A stretch of 64,000 nt of DNA from assembly GCA_026626905.1 (NCBI GenBank), contig JAPNUX010000001.1:62001-126000 (forward strand), given 5' to 3'. Positions 54,055 through 63,244 of the stretch are shown here, one piece after another. The DNA is from Desulfurococcus sp. (GTDB lineage Archaea > Thermoproteota > Thermoprotei_A > Sulfolobales > Desulfurococcaceae). The notes beneath the pieces were generated by a model. It ran no database searches and was not told the DNA's origin. It saw only the letters and a list, made by a program, of their open reading frames with translations. Position numbers and translations under genes: made by a program. Position 1 is the stretch's first letter. Each line of letters starts with the position of its first letter.

Positions 54055-54591
54055 TCAAGCGGTCAGCTCGTCTGTCAATCTCTCCTTGACTATAGCTCTA
54101 GCTTCCTCAAGTATCTTCTTGACGTCGCCATCTAATGGAGGCGAGTACTCAAGGCTTACTGGAGAGCCTGTTCTACTTGCATCCTCGAGTTCTTTCACAA
54201 GGCCTTCAAACTCCACGAAAACCATGCTTAAGTCAGGTATATTGAACTCCGGCATCTTTGATAGATCTTTAACCAGCCCATTGACTTCAGAGGCGAGCTC
54301 CGCGAACTTCCTCATATTTATAGAGTACTGTAAGGCTAAGTCAACCTTCTCGAGCACTAGCTGAACGAGCGACAGCCTTGAGAGGAGTTTATCTAGCTTG
54401 GATACTTCTTCAGCGTACTTCTTAGCTAGGTACTTCTCCCCCTTGGACTCCAGGTCCACTAGCCTCTCGAATAAAGCTTTTCTTCTCTCCTCAACCCTAT
54501 TGTAAAGCACATCTATTCTATCCCTTAGCACTCTCACCTTATGCAGCATCTCCAAAGAAACTCTTAAAGGATCCCTCTTCCTCCTAAACAT
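54055..54591 (-). CDS. ESCRT-III / CdvB-like protein
   Basis: About 178 residues. A basic start (MFRRKRDPLRVSLEML) is followed by a long helical hairpin (RDRIDVLYNRVEERRKALFERLVDLESKG...KKYAEEVSKL) and acidic C-terminal helices, the layout of archaeal ESCRT-III proteins that polymerise at the division neck. No C-terminal winged-helix or CdvC-binding motif is obvious, so it resembles the shorter CdvB paralogs (CdvB1/2-like). Start at ATG 54591: a TATA element (54628-54636) fits a transcript start near 54606, leaving GGTG in a 15-nt leader. The upstream ATG 54621 would be too close to it. cdvA and cdvC are not in the window. Confidence 0.78.
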   Translation of the reverse strand: MFRRKRDPLRVSLEMLHKVRVLRDRIDVLYNRVEERRKALFERLVDLESKGEKYLAKKYAEEVSKLDKLLSRLSLVQLVLEKVDLALQYSINMRKFAELASEVNGLVKDLSKMPEFNIPDLSMVFVEFEGLVKELEDASRTGSPVSLEYSPPLDGDVKKILEEARAIVKERLTDELTA

Positions 54592-54713
54592 CCCCGGGGC
54601 ACCAATAGTTAACTCAAGCATAGAACTCTTTTAAAGGAGAGGGTTCCCCGTGGATCCAGCTTGAGGATGAAGTTAAATAGTTTTGATGATTAAAAGTTTA
54701 AAATAAGTGGTAT

Positions 54714-57164
54714 TTAAGGTGGAATGTTTAGCTCGTATAATACTATAACGCTGTAAACAATGCCGGGTTTACCGTCAATAGTTGAAGCCTGCAGTGGCGT
54801 TCCTGTGTATGGGTTCACGAATGGCTCGACGATCACTCTGTACGGCTTGATATATGTGTCATTGGCTAGAGGCCTGGTTTCCAGTGTTGCTAGAGAGCTC
54901 GCCATTATATAGCTTGTAATGTTAATGCCGAGGCTTTCTCTAATCCTGGATGCTGTAGCTGAATCCAGTGTACCTGTGCTTCCAGTAATCCACTCGAAGA
55001 CACTTGTCTTATTGTTCTGCTCAGCCCAGTACATTACTCCATCTACGAGAAGCTTGTAGAGTAGCGGTATGCTTTCTGGTTCATTGAACGCTGGTGATAT
55101 AAGGGAACTCTGACCTCCTAGACTATACACGTAGAAGTACCTAGAGGTATCTCTCCTCGAAACGTTAACACCCACGCTCTTCAATATATCTACTACGCTG
55201 TCTCCTATACGTATCATCCATATACTCTTAGGTATATCAACTAAACCTGGGATACTACCAGCTATGACAGGAGAGATTACACTCCCGTCGCTCGAGATCA
55301 CGAAGCCATCTATAACCATTATGTAGGTTTTACCTACAGGAGGCTGGAGTAGCCTAGCTAACTCAACTGCTTCACTGGTGTTGATGGATGTTAGTATCAG
55401 CCCTATAATACCGATTTGAGTCTCATTGAGTGTTGCACCATCAGCAGCACTTGCTCTTCCTCCTCCGACTGTTATACCGTAACCGTAATCCCACCACGCA
55501 ATGATTAGTGAGCCGTTTGGCGTTGACCTAATAGCGTCTAGAGCCTTATACCATGAATCACTGTAGTATGGTAGGCTTGTTAAACCAGACTTCAGAGTGT
55601 AAACCATGCTGGAGTTAGCTGTATAATCCATGTACCCTGCATAGATGATGTTTGCTACAGCTAGCACCACGAAGAGTAGAGCTATCAACCGGTATCCTTT
55701 AGCCCGCCCATACCTAACTCTCCCTTTTCTCCAGTCCTCGAGCTCCCGCCTGCTCGGCGTCAGATACCCTACTATTCTATCTAGAATCAACCCCACGATC
55801 ACAGAGCCCATGTACGCGGCTGCAGCAATCATGTAGGCTGCATTCAAGTACGAGTAGAATGCTATGAGGAATCCAACAGCCACGTACAGCCCGCCAGTCT
55901 CCCCCTTGTACACTAGGTATAAGGCTCCTAGGATCCCTAGGACTAGTGGCGAAGCAAAGAACAGCCATGGGTAGACACCCCACGAGTGCAGCATGCCGAT
56001 AAAACTACTGAGACTTGAGAGAGGTGATTGATGTTCGGCAACACTTTCAACTAGAGGTGTGGCTGGAATGAACCTTAAGCCCAGCGCCCAGGCGAGCCTT
56101 CCTCCTATCGGTATAACTCCTTCTGAGACAGCTATACCACCAGCTATCAAGAAGACTACTAGGAGGATCAGGTACCTACCCTTAGTTAGAAGAGGCTTCT
56201 TCAACCCCAGCCTCCTGTACTCTACAGCTAGGAGCTGGTAGACTACTGGTAGCATTAGGCTCGCGAGTAGCATGAACCCTAACCCCTTGATTTCAAACGG
56301 GTATAAACCCAGAGTTGATGCATTTGCAGGTGAAGGAATAACCATGATCATCGATGATGCAACTAAACCTATATGGTAGGGTAAGAACTCCTTTATCGAG
56401 GACTCCCTGGCTAGAAGCGGGTATAAAATGATGAAGGCTACAACTGTTCCAAGCAGGAATACATAGCCTCCCCACAGCCATCCAACTAAAGCAAGGAAGA
56501 ATCCTGCGAGAAGCATGTACGCTACTCTCCTACCTACACCAGTGGATTCATCTCTCATGGATTTAGCGAGCTTACTATAGAAGTATATGTAAAGCATTAA
56601 GGGGACCAGCGAAATCCCCTCCTTCTCGACAAACCCGATTACAGTTCTCTCGATTGCAGCTGGTAGCACAGCTATAACTGAAGCTGTAGCTAGACCGGCA
56701 ACTCTACTACCACCTGAAAGCTCTCTCCCAGCTAGATACGCTACAATGATGCCCACAGCGCTGAATATCAAGGGCTGTAGAACTGCCCAGTCCTTTAGAG
56801 TCAGCCCAGTCCACTCAACTAGATGATAGGTGGCCCCGATCCACATTGGTAGCAGTGGATAGCTTGTGTGCACGAAGTCTCTTCCCCATGGATACCAGAA
56901 TAAGTGTGTTGCGGGGTTATCTCTTGTTAAAGTATACCAGGATAGAGGGCCATTCTCGTACGTGTAGAGTGCCTGCCAGTACTCTATGTAGCTATCAAAC
57001 TCGAAGAACTCGAAGTCGTTTAGGAAGTATGGAGCGAACCTGATGTAGACGCCACTGAACACGATAAGTGCGAGGAGAGCGTAGGTTAAAGCTTTAGCTA
57101 GGCGTGGTCTAGCAGTGAGATAACCGTACACCCTGTAGATAAAGCTTGAAGCAGCTCTACTCAT
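54714..57164 (-). CDS. aglB: Archaeal oligosaccharyltransferase AglB (STT3)
   Basis: 816 residues. About 12-13 N-terminal membrane helices are followed by a large extracellular domain with WWDYGYG, the sequon-binding WWDYG motif. The first external loop holds an acidic DFEFFEFDSY where the metal/catalytic acid lies, and ERTVIGFVEKEG fits the second acidic loop. It transfers lipid-linked glycans to Asn in NxS/T sequons of exported proteins. The NxS/T-rich surface protein at 33.9 kb is a probable substrate. Monocistronic, with a 76-base spacer to argF. Confidence 0.93.
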   Translation of the reverse strand: MSRAASSFIYRVYGYLTARPRLAKALTYALLALIVFSGVYIRFAPYFLNDFEFFEFDSYIEYWQALYTYENGPLSWYTLTRDNPATHLFWYPWGRDFVHTSYPLLPMWIGATYHLVEWTGLTLKDWAVLQPLIFSAVGIIVAYLAGRELSGGSRVAGLATASVIAVLPAAIERTVIGFVEKEGISLVPLMLYIYFYSKLAKSMRDESTGVGRRVAYMLLAGFFLALVGWLWGGYVFLLGTVVAFIILYPLLARESSIKEFLPYHIGLVASSMIMVIPSPANASTLGLYPFEIKGLGFMLLASLMLPVVYQLLAVEYRRLGLKKPLLTKGRYLILLVVFLIAGGIAVSEGVIPIGGRLAWALGLRFIPATPLVESVAEHQSPLSSLSSFIGMLHSWGVYPWLFFASPLVLGILGALYLVYKGETGGLYVAVGFLIAFYSYLNAAYMIAAAAYMGSVIVGLILDRIVGYLTPSRRELEDWRKGRVRYGRAKGYRLIALLFVVLAVANIIYAGYMDYTANSSMVYTLKSGLTSLPYYSDSWYKALDAIRSTPNGSLIIAWWDYGYGITVGGGRASAADGATLNETQIGIIGLILTSINTSEAVELARLLQPPVGKTYIMVIDGFVISSDGSVISPVIAGSIPGLVDIPKSIWMIRIGDSVVDILKSVGVNVSRRDTSRYFYVYSLGGQSSLISPAFNEPESIPLLYKLLVDGVMYWAEQNNKTSVFEWITGSTGTLDSATASRIRESLGINITSYIMASSLATLETRPLANDTYIKPYRVIVEPFVNPYTGTPLQASTIDGKPGIVYSVIVLYELNIPP

Positions 57165-57248
57165 AGACGAGCACCTTTAAGCTCAAGCGTTAAAGTCAAT
57201 GATGAATGCAAATAAAAATGCTATCCTCCAGGCTTTGTGGAGTTGATC

Positions 57249-58193
57249 TCAGGGTATTATGAGGGCAAGTAAAGCCTTTTGAGCATGCTTTCTGTTCTCA
57301 GCTTGATCCCAGACTACACTCCACCTGCCGTCGATGACTTCATCTACTACCTCTTCCCCTCTATGAGCTGGTAGGCAGTGCATGAATATAGCATCAGGCT
57401 TCGCTCGGCTCATTAAATCCACTGTAACCCTGTAAGGCTCTAGATCCCTGATCCTTTTTTCTCTCTCCTTCTCTTGACCCATGCTAACCCATACATCCGT
57501 GTATACCACGTCCGCGTTCTCCACGGCTTTATACGGGTCTCTCTCTATTTCATACGATCCTCCATTAGGCTCAGCATGCTCCCTGAAGAGTTTTACAACG
57601 CTTGGATGAGGGTCGTAGCCTTTAGGTGATGAGATAACTATTCTGCCTCCCAGTATCCCTACAGCAAGCATGAGGCTGTGAAGCACGTTATCTCCTCCAT
57701 CGCCTACGAAGACTATCTTAAGCTTTGAGATCTCCCTTCCCTTCTTCTCTATGATTGTGAAGACATCGCTTAGAGCCTGTGCTGGGTGGTGGAGGTCGCT
57801 TAAACCATTTATCACAGGAACTCTACTATACTCTGCGAGTTTTTCGAGCTTGGCGTGCTCGTAGACACGTGCCATTATACCGTCTACATACCTTGATAGA
57901 GTTCTTGCTGTATCCTCTATTGTCTCGCCTCTAGCTAGCTGTAGCTCGCTAGAACTCAAGTATATAGCGTCTCCTCCAAGCTCCCTCATAGCTGTCTCGA
58001 AGCTAACTCTAGTCCTAGTACTAGGCTTCTCGAATATCATTGCTAGGTGGCGCCCGGGGAGGAGTGGTATTATCCTCTAGCCTGCAAGATACCTTAGCTT
58101 TAACTGTGCAGCCAGCTCGATTATAGCAGAGAATTCTTCACGAGTGTACTCAGCTAGAGTTAGGAAGTGCCTTCCTTTAAGACTCGACACCAT
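57249..58193 (-). pseudogene. argF: Ornithine carbamoyltransferase gene with one in-frame TAG
   Basis: Read from ATG 58193 (six bases after GGTG) the gene gives VSSLKGRHFLTLAEYTREEF, then LKLRYLAG, then TAG at 58077-58079. The same frame continues RIIPLLPGRHLAMIFEKPSTRTRVSFE through HPAQ, the DVWVSMGQE loop and HCLPAHRGEEV to 57249. Everything else is a normal OTC of about 314 residues with all carbamoyl-phosphate and ornithine motifs. The TAG stands where relatives usually have a charged residue (one-base change from GAG). A shorter product from ATG 58040 would lack the first helices and probably be inactive. Real nonsense, read-through or sequencing error all remain possible. Confidence 0.85.
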
Positions 58194-58251
58194 TAACACC
58201 ACCATTAATAGCTTTAAGCTTAGCGGATACTTATAATTATTTGGTGAGCCA

Positions 58252-59301
58252 ATGGAGATCGTTGTACGTGCAGTCACCTACTTCGCTGACTCACGCCAGG
58301 ACTTTAGAGAAGAGTACTGGAATGGATTAAGGATTCTTGATGAAGCCTCTGAAATCATACGTGAGCTAGGCTTCAATGTTTTCACTAAAAGAATCTCCAT
58401 GTACAAGTTGAGTAGAAGTGACATCTTAAAGCTGCCGAGCCTGGCTAGCAGGGATGTACTAGTTAGCGCCGGGTATATTAATCCAAGAAGCCTCCACGTA
58501 GATGACTTCAAGTACTTAACGAATAGTGGAGTCTATACTCCAATCCTCCCCCGCCTCGATGACTTTACAAGAGATGAAGCAGTCAACTTCTCTAGGATTA
58601 TTCACAGTGTAGCCGAGGAAAACCCGGTTAACGCTACAAGAGTATCCATAGGCTTCCACAGCGAGTCGTTCATGACACCATACTTCCCTGATTCATCTAG
58701 TAGAGGCTTCAAGAGTATTGGGTTAGCCTTCCTCTATACAGAGGCTCTTAAAGCTGGCAGCCTGAACAGTATTTCAGCTCATATAGAGAGAGTGTTCAAG
58801 GAGTTCGAGGTGATTGCCAGCAGTCTTGAAGTAAAACTAGGCCTCCCAGTCTTCATAGACTATAGTCTCTCTCCGTGGATGGAGATGAGTGTTGCAGGGC
58901 TACTGGAATCCCTTGGCTTTAAGGTTACCGAGCCAGGCTTCAACTACGCGCTCTACACTGTGAACAAGCTGATAGCAGAGTACTCGAATCACTCTAGAGC
59001 CATAGGTTTTAATGAAGTAATGCTGCCTTACGCTGAGGACTCAGTGCTAGTGGAGTACGGTGGTAGCGGGCTGTTGAAGGCAAGGGACTTTCTACGTTAT
59101 GCTTCAACATGTGTAGCAGGCGTGGATATGATCATTGTACCCTCGAATATCGAGAAGCTTGCAGGATTAATCATGGACTCCTACTCTCTCAGCATGGTGA
59201 AGTCTAGGCCTCTATCTCTTAGGGTGATACCGGTAAACAAAGAACCCGGCGAGAAAGTAGAGTTAGGGAAGTTCGGTGAATCCTTTGTGATAGGCTACTA
59301 G
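58252..59301 (+). CDS. DUF711-family protein
   Basis: 349 residues beginning with EIVVRAVTYFADS, the DUF711/UPF0210 opening. It shows GFHSESFMTPYFPDSSSRGF and a C-terminal half with GFNEVMLPYAEDSVLVEYG and the AGVDMIIVP strand. DUF711 proteins are related to pyruvate-formate-lyase-type barrels by structure, but their role is unknown. GGTGAG lies five bases before the ATG. The start is divergent from argF; the 58-base spacer contains an AT-rich TTATAATTAT that can serve as promoter for this side. Confidence 0.75.
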   Translation: MEIVVRAVTYFADSRQDFREEYWNGLRILDEASEIIRELGFNVFTKRISMYKLSRSDILKLPSLASRDVLVSAGYINPRSLHVDDFKYLTNSGVYTPILPRLDDFTRDEAVNFSRIIHSVAEENPVNATRVSIGFHSESFMTPYFPDSSSRGFKSIGLAFLYTEALKAGSLNSISAHIERVFKEFEVIASSLEVKLGLPVFIDYSLSPWMEMSVAGLLESLGFKVTEPGFNYALYTVNKLIAEYSNHSRAIGFNEVMLPYAEDSVLVEYGGSGLLKARDFLRYASTCVAGVDMIIVPSNIEKLAGLIMDSYSLSMVKSRPLSLRVIPVNKEPGEKVELGKFGESFVIGY

Positions 59302-59410
59302 TAGCCTGGCGAGTAATCGATCCGCTGGGTAGTCTCCCCGTTCAAAGTTTATATACACCCCTAGTTTTATTCTTTATGCTCTTGCCTACGAGCTTTAAGG
59401 TGCATGAGAG

Positions 59411-60946
59411 TTGGCTAGTGTGCCGGAAGGTAAATCCAAGCTCTTCGAGGTTAAATCAATAGATGTAGATTTGCAGAGGAATCTCGTAGTATTGAATGAA
59501 AGTGATGCTGCAGAGCTGGGTGTTTCACCGAGCAACGTTGTTTTAGTTACCGCTGGAGAGAGATCAGTTTACGCGGTAGTCCTGGTTAGCAAGACTATAA
59601 CTTCACCAGGCGTGATAGCTCTCACCAAGAACACTCTATCTTTACTCAAAGTACCAGAGGGAGAGAGAGTTGGAGTTAAGCCAGTGGGGTTGCCGGCCAG
59701 CTTTAATGCGTTAAAGAAGAGGCTTAGAGGAGAGAAGCTAACAGAGAATGAAATGAAGAGTATTATAAAGGATGTCGTGGACGGCGTCTACGGGGAGGCC
59801 GAGATAGCAGCATTCCTTGTAAGCCAGCTTTACAGAGAGCTTAGTGAGGAAGAGTTAAGCTATCTCATAAGAGCTATGGTGGAGACAGGTAGTAGAGTTG
59901 CATTCGAGGAGACAGTGTACGATGTACACAGTATCGGCGGGGTACCAGGGAACAGCAAGGTTGCCTTGATCACTGTTCCCATAGTAGCTGCTTCAGGCCT
60001 CCTCATACCCAAGACTAGTAGCAGGGCTATAACAAGCCCAGCTGGTACAGCTGACACTATGGAGGTTCTAGCTAGAGTCGACCTTACAATAAATGAGATA
60101 GTAGAGGTAGTGAGGAAAACTAAGGGTGTCCTGGCATGGGGTGGTAGACTTAACCTAGCGCCAGCTGACGACATCTTCGTTAACGTGGAGAGGAGGATAG
60201 CAATAGATCCAGAGCAGCAGATGGTGGCAAGCATACTCTCCAAGAAGATCGCTATGGGGGTTGAGAGGCTGGTTATAGATATCCCGGTTGGACGCGGCGC
60301 GAAGATCAAGGATTTAACTGAGGCTGAGAGACTAGCAGGCCTTTTCATCAGGCAGTCGGGGATGCTTGGTTTATCTGTGAGAATCGTGTTAACTTACGGT
60401 GGGCAGCCAATTGGAACTACAGCTGGTCCAGCTCTTGAAGCAAGAGAAGCTCTTGAAGCATTAATTGAGAGGAGGGGGAGCAGGAGTCTCGTTGATAAAG
60501 CTATCCTGCTCGCAGGCCAGGTTTTAGAGTTAAGCGGGAAGGTGCAGCCTGGTCAAGGCGAAGACGTTGCGCGAGAAGTCTTCCTCTCAGGGAGAGCGTA
60601 CGAGAAGTTCAAGCAGATAGTGGAAGCGCAGGGAGGAAACCCGAATGTAAAACCAGAAGATATCCCCATTGGATCCCACACGTACACGCTTAAATCTCCA
60701 CTGGAGGGGGCGGTAACACATATTGATAACACAGCTATAACACTAATTGCAAGAGCGTGCGGCGCCCCGTTCGATAAAGGAGCAGGTGTAAAGCTGCACG
60801 CTAAGGTTGGATATAGAGTCAACAGGGGCGACCCGCTGATAACCCTCTACAGTAGTAGTGCCTCTAGGCTTGAGACAGCTGTGAAGCTGCTCAGAGACCT
60901 CCAACCCATTGTAGTTGAAGGCATGCTGCTGAGAACCCTACCGTAG
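59411..60946 (+). CDS. deoA: AMP phosphorylase (archaeal DeoA family)
   Basis: 511 residues. It phosphorolyses AMP, and CMP or UMP, to ribose-1,5-bisphosphate, the first step of the archaeal nucleoside pathway that feeds carbon into glycolysis through R15P isomerase and RuBisCO. The N-terminal 85-residue domain specific to archaeal enzymes is present. It is followed by the thymidine-phosphorylase core: VHSIGGVPGNSK, ITSPAGTADTMEVLA and the phosphate-binding MGVERLVIDIPVGRGAK. A C-terminal domain carries AYEKFKQIVEAQGG. TTG start with GGTG eight bases upstream. The other pathway genes are not in this window. Confidence 0.93.
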   Translation: MASVPEGKSKLFEVKSIDVDLQRNLVVLNESDAAELGVSPSNVVLVTAGERSVYAVVLVSKTITSPGVIALTKNTLSLLKVPEGERVGVKPVGLPASFNALKKRLRGEKLTENEMKSIIKDVVDGVYGEAEIAAFLVSQLYRELSEEELSYLIRAMVETGSRVAFEETVYDVHSIGGVPGNSKVALITVPIVAASGLLIPKTSSRAITSPAGTADTMEVLARVDLTINEIVEVVRKTKGVLAWGGRLNLAPADDIFVNVERRIAIDPEQQMVASILSKKIAMGVERLVIDIPVGRGAKIKDLTEAERLAGLFIRQSGMLGLSVRIVLTYGGQPIGTTAGPALEAREALEALIERRGSRSLVDKAILLAGQVLELSGKVQPGQGEDVAREVFLSGRAYEKFKQIVEAQGGNPNVKPEDIPIGSHTYTLKSPLEGAVTHIDNTAITLIARACGAPFDKGAGVKLHAKVGYRVNRGDPLITLYSSSASRLETAVKLLRDLQPIVVEGMLLRTLP

Positions 60947-61055
60947 ATTTTTACAGTGGACTCCATTCTTCACACTTATAGTGGAGTGAGTAGATTACTT
61001 AATGCTACACACTTATATTCTTTTAGAAGGCTAGTATTAGGAGGGTTGGTGTAGA

Positions 61056-62423
61056 ATGTATGATGTAGTAGTTGTTGGAGCTGGTGTGGCTGGATTATAC
61101 TCTTCGCTAGTGCTTGCATCTAAGGGATTTAAAGTTGCGCTCGTTGACAGTAAGCCTGCCAGCAGGATAGGAGATAAGACGTGTGGGGATGCGATAGGCG
61201 TACACCACTTCGAGCATATAGGGCTTAAACTCCCGGAGAATGTTATAGACTACTACTATAAGGGCGTCAAAATATATAGCCCTAGCGAGAGGCATGAGAT
61301 AGTTGTTCCAGGTGAAGGAGTAAGCATCGATAGAATCAGGTTCGGACAGTGGCTTTTAAAGCAGGTTCTAGATAAAGGCGTCGACTTATACGATGAGCAC
61401 TCAGTCTACGATGTTGTTGCCGGGAGTGAAGGCGTTAAATCCATCCTAGCTAGGAGGACTAGTGGTGGAAGCATAGAGCTAAAGGCTAGAGCCTTCATTG
61501 ACGCGAGCGGGGCGAAACCAGCGCTGAGAAGCAAGCTACCCATGGAGTGGCCTATCTCTGAGAGACCCTATACAACCGACTACAATATAGCGTATAGAGA
61601 GATAGTAGAGTATGATGGAGTCGTGAGAGATGAAGACAGGGATTACGCAGTAATATACTTGAATACCGAGATAGCCCCCGGCGGATACTGGTGGCTCTTC
61701 CCTAAGTCAAGGGATGGTAGAATCATAAACCTAGGTCTTGGAGTCATATGGAACAACCTCTACAATCCACGACACAACTACGAGAGATTCTTGAAGCCCC
61801 GGTTCCCTGGTAGAGTAATACATGCCGGCGGCGGAATAGTACCCACCCGCAGGCCAATGCCAACTCTAGTCTGGAGGAATGTTGGCACTGTAGGAGATGC
61901 GGCATACACAGTGAACCCAGTGCACGGAGGCGGAAAAGGGTCATCGCTTGAAGCGGCACACATAGTTGCAAAGCACATGGGTAACGCTTTAGAGCTAGGA
62001 ACAGTCAGCGAGGAGGCAATGTGGGAGGCTAACATAGAGTACATGCAGGTTTACGGAGCTAAACAAGCTGGGCTAGACGTGCTTAGAATGTACCTTCAAA
62101 AACTATCGAACAGCGACTTCGAGTGGATTATATCGAATAGGCTGGTGGATGGAGCATCCGTATACGATATAGGTGTTAAAGGCGAGCTCGGCGAGAGAAT
62201 AACCCACGGGATACTATCGATCCTTAAGGCTCTCGGCAGGCCGTCACTACTAAACCAGCTGAGAATTGTTAGAAGCTACATGAAGAAAGCAACAGAGCTA
62301 CATCTAGACAAGTATCCTTCGAAGCCAGCAGACCTGAAGAAGTGGGTTGCAACTGTCGAGGAATTATTCGAGGAGTACAGGAGGACTATAGGCTTCGATA
62401 AAGGAGAGAAGGTTAAATGGTGA
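61056..62423 (+). CDS. Geranylgeranyl reductase family flavoprotein
   Basis: 455 residues. VVVGAGVAGLYSSLVLASKG is the FAD-binding dinucleotide motif and GDKTCGDAIGVHH the substrate/flavin loop of archaeal GGRs. VGDAAYTVNPVHGGGKGSSLEAA is the second FAD motif. Such enzymes saturate the geranylgeranyl chains of archaeal ether lipids. Start ATG 61056 follows GGTG. The DUF429 gene overlaps its last seven bases, so the two are coupled. It fits functionally with the mevalonate kinase at 51 kb. Confidence 0.87.
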   Translation: MYDVVVVGAGVAGLYSSLVLASKGFKVALVDSKPASRIGDKTCGDAIGVHHFEHIGLKLPENVIDYYYKGVKIYSPSERHEIVVPGEGVSIDRIRFGQWLLKQVLDKGVDLYDEHSVYDVVAGSEGVKSILARRTSGGSIELKARAFIDASGAKPALRSKLPMEWPISERPYTTDYNIAYREIVEYDGVVRDEDRDYAVIYLNTEIAPGGYWWLFPKSRDGRIINLGLGVIWNNLYNPRHNYERFLKPRFPGRVIHAGGGIVPTRRPMPTLVWRNVGTVGDAAYTVNPVHGGGKGSSLEAAHIVAKHMGNALELGTVSEEAMWEANIEYMQVYGAKQAGLDVLRMYLQKLSNSDFEWIISNRLVDGASVYDIGVKGELGERITHGILSILKALGRPSLLNQLRIVRSYMKKATELHLDKYPSKPADLKKWVATVEELFEEYRRTIGFDKGEKVKW

Positions 62424-62977
62424 GATACGCCGGCGTAGACTTAGCTGGAAGCCCATTAAATCCCAGCGGTCTGGTAATCCTGGAACAGCTGGCTACACCT
62501 AGGGTAGCCTACGCAGGCCTACTATACGGTGACGAAGACCTACTCTACTATATTGAGAAGTTTAAGCCATACATTATAGCTATAGATGCCCCTTTAACAC
62601 CCCCGCACGGTAGTAGCTACCGTAGAGTAGACTTAAAGCTCTTAAGGGAAGGATACAGGCTTCTACCACCCGGCTGGAGGGGCATGAGAGCGCTAACGAA
62701 GAGAGGCATGAGGCTTGCAGAAAAGCTCAGAGGTGTGGGTATTAGAGTTGTAGAAACTCATCCGGGAAGTGCTTTAAAGTCAAGCCGCTGCAGTAGTCTC
62801 AGCGAGTTACTTAGCACAATGGGTTTAACTGTAGACATAGATCTCTCAAAGGATTTAGCTGACGCGTTAATAGCATCGATCGTTGCATTAAAGCTTAAAG
62901 AGAGCTGTGTTGAAGTCTACAGGGATAGCGACGGCGAGATAGTACTGCTTAAACCACTCTGCATGCAGCACTACTAG
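62417..62977 (+). CDS. DUF429-family predicted nuclease
   Basis: 186 residues with an RNase H-like opening (YAGVDLAGSPLNPSGLVIL), then IAIDAPLTPP and, further on, RVVETHPGSALKSS and DLADALIASIVALK. The acidic residues of these strands form the putative active site of DUF429 proteins; the biological role is unknown. The gene starts inside the end of the GGR gene. The 267-base spacer after it holds no gene that I recognise. Confidence 0.75.
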   Translation: MVRYAGVDLAGSPLNPSGLVILEQLATPRVAYAGLLYGDEDLLYYIEKFKPYIIAIDAPLTPPHGSSYRRVDLKLLREGYRLLPPGWRGMRALTKRGMRLAEKLRGVGIRVVETHPGSALKSSRCSSLSELLSTMGLTVDIDLSKDLADALIASIVALKLKESCVEVYRDSDGEIVLLKPLCMQHY

Positions 62978-63244
62978 ATGATCTGATCTCCGAGAATTCA
63001 ATTTCTTGTTGAACCTAAGGAGTTCACAGGGCTCTCGTAATGAGACTAGTAATCACCACGTAAATGAAAGGGCTAGGAGTGCTGGATGAGCACTTGCAAC
63101 TACTCTTTCCTAGCTTCTCACTAGGTTTAGATGCTGGGGGAAGGGTTTCCCACATAGAAGTATTATGGTAAACACGTGAATGTTTTATGCTGTTATTCAG
63201 GCCTGAGTGTATTGACTAAAATGTCAGCTGACGGCTCTTATAGA

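Noticed and set aside
58077-58079. TAG in argF as a pyrrolysine codon
   Set aside because: No pyl genes are seen, the residue position is not one where Pyl is known, and TAG is used as an ordinary stop throughout the window.
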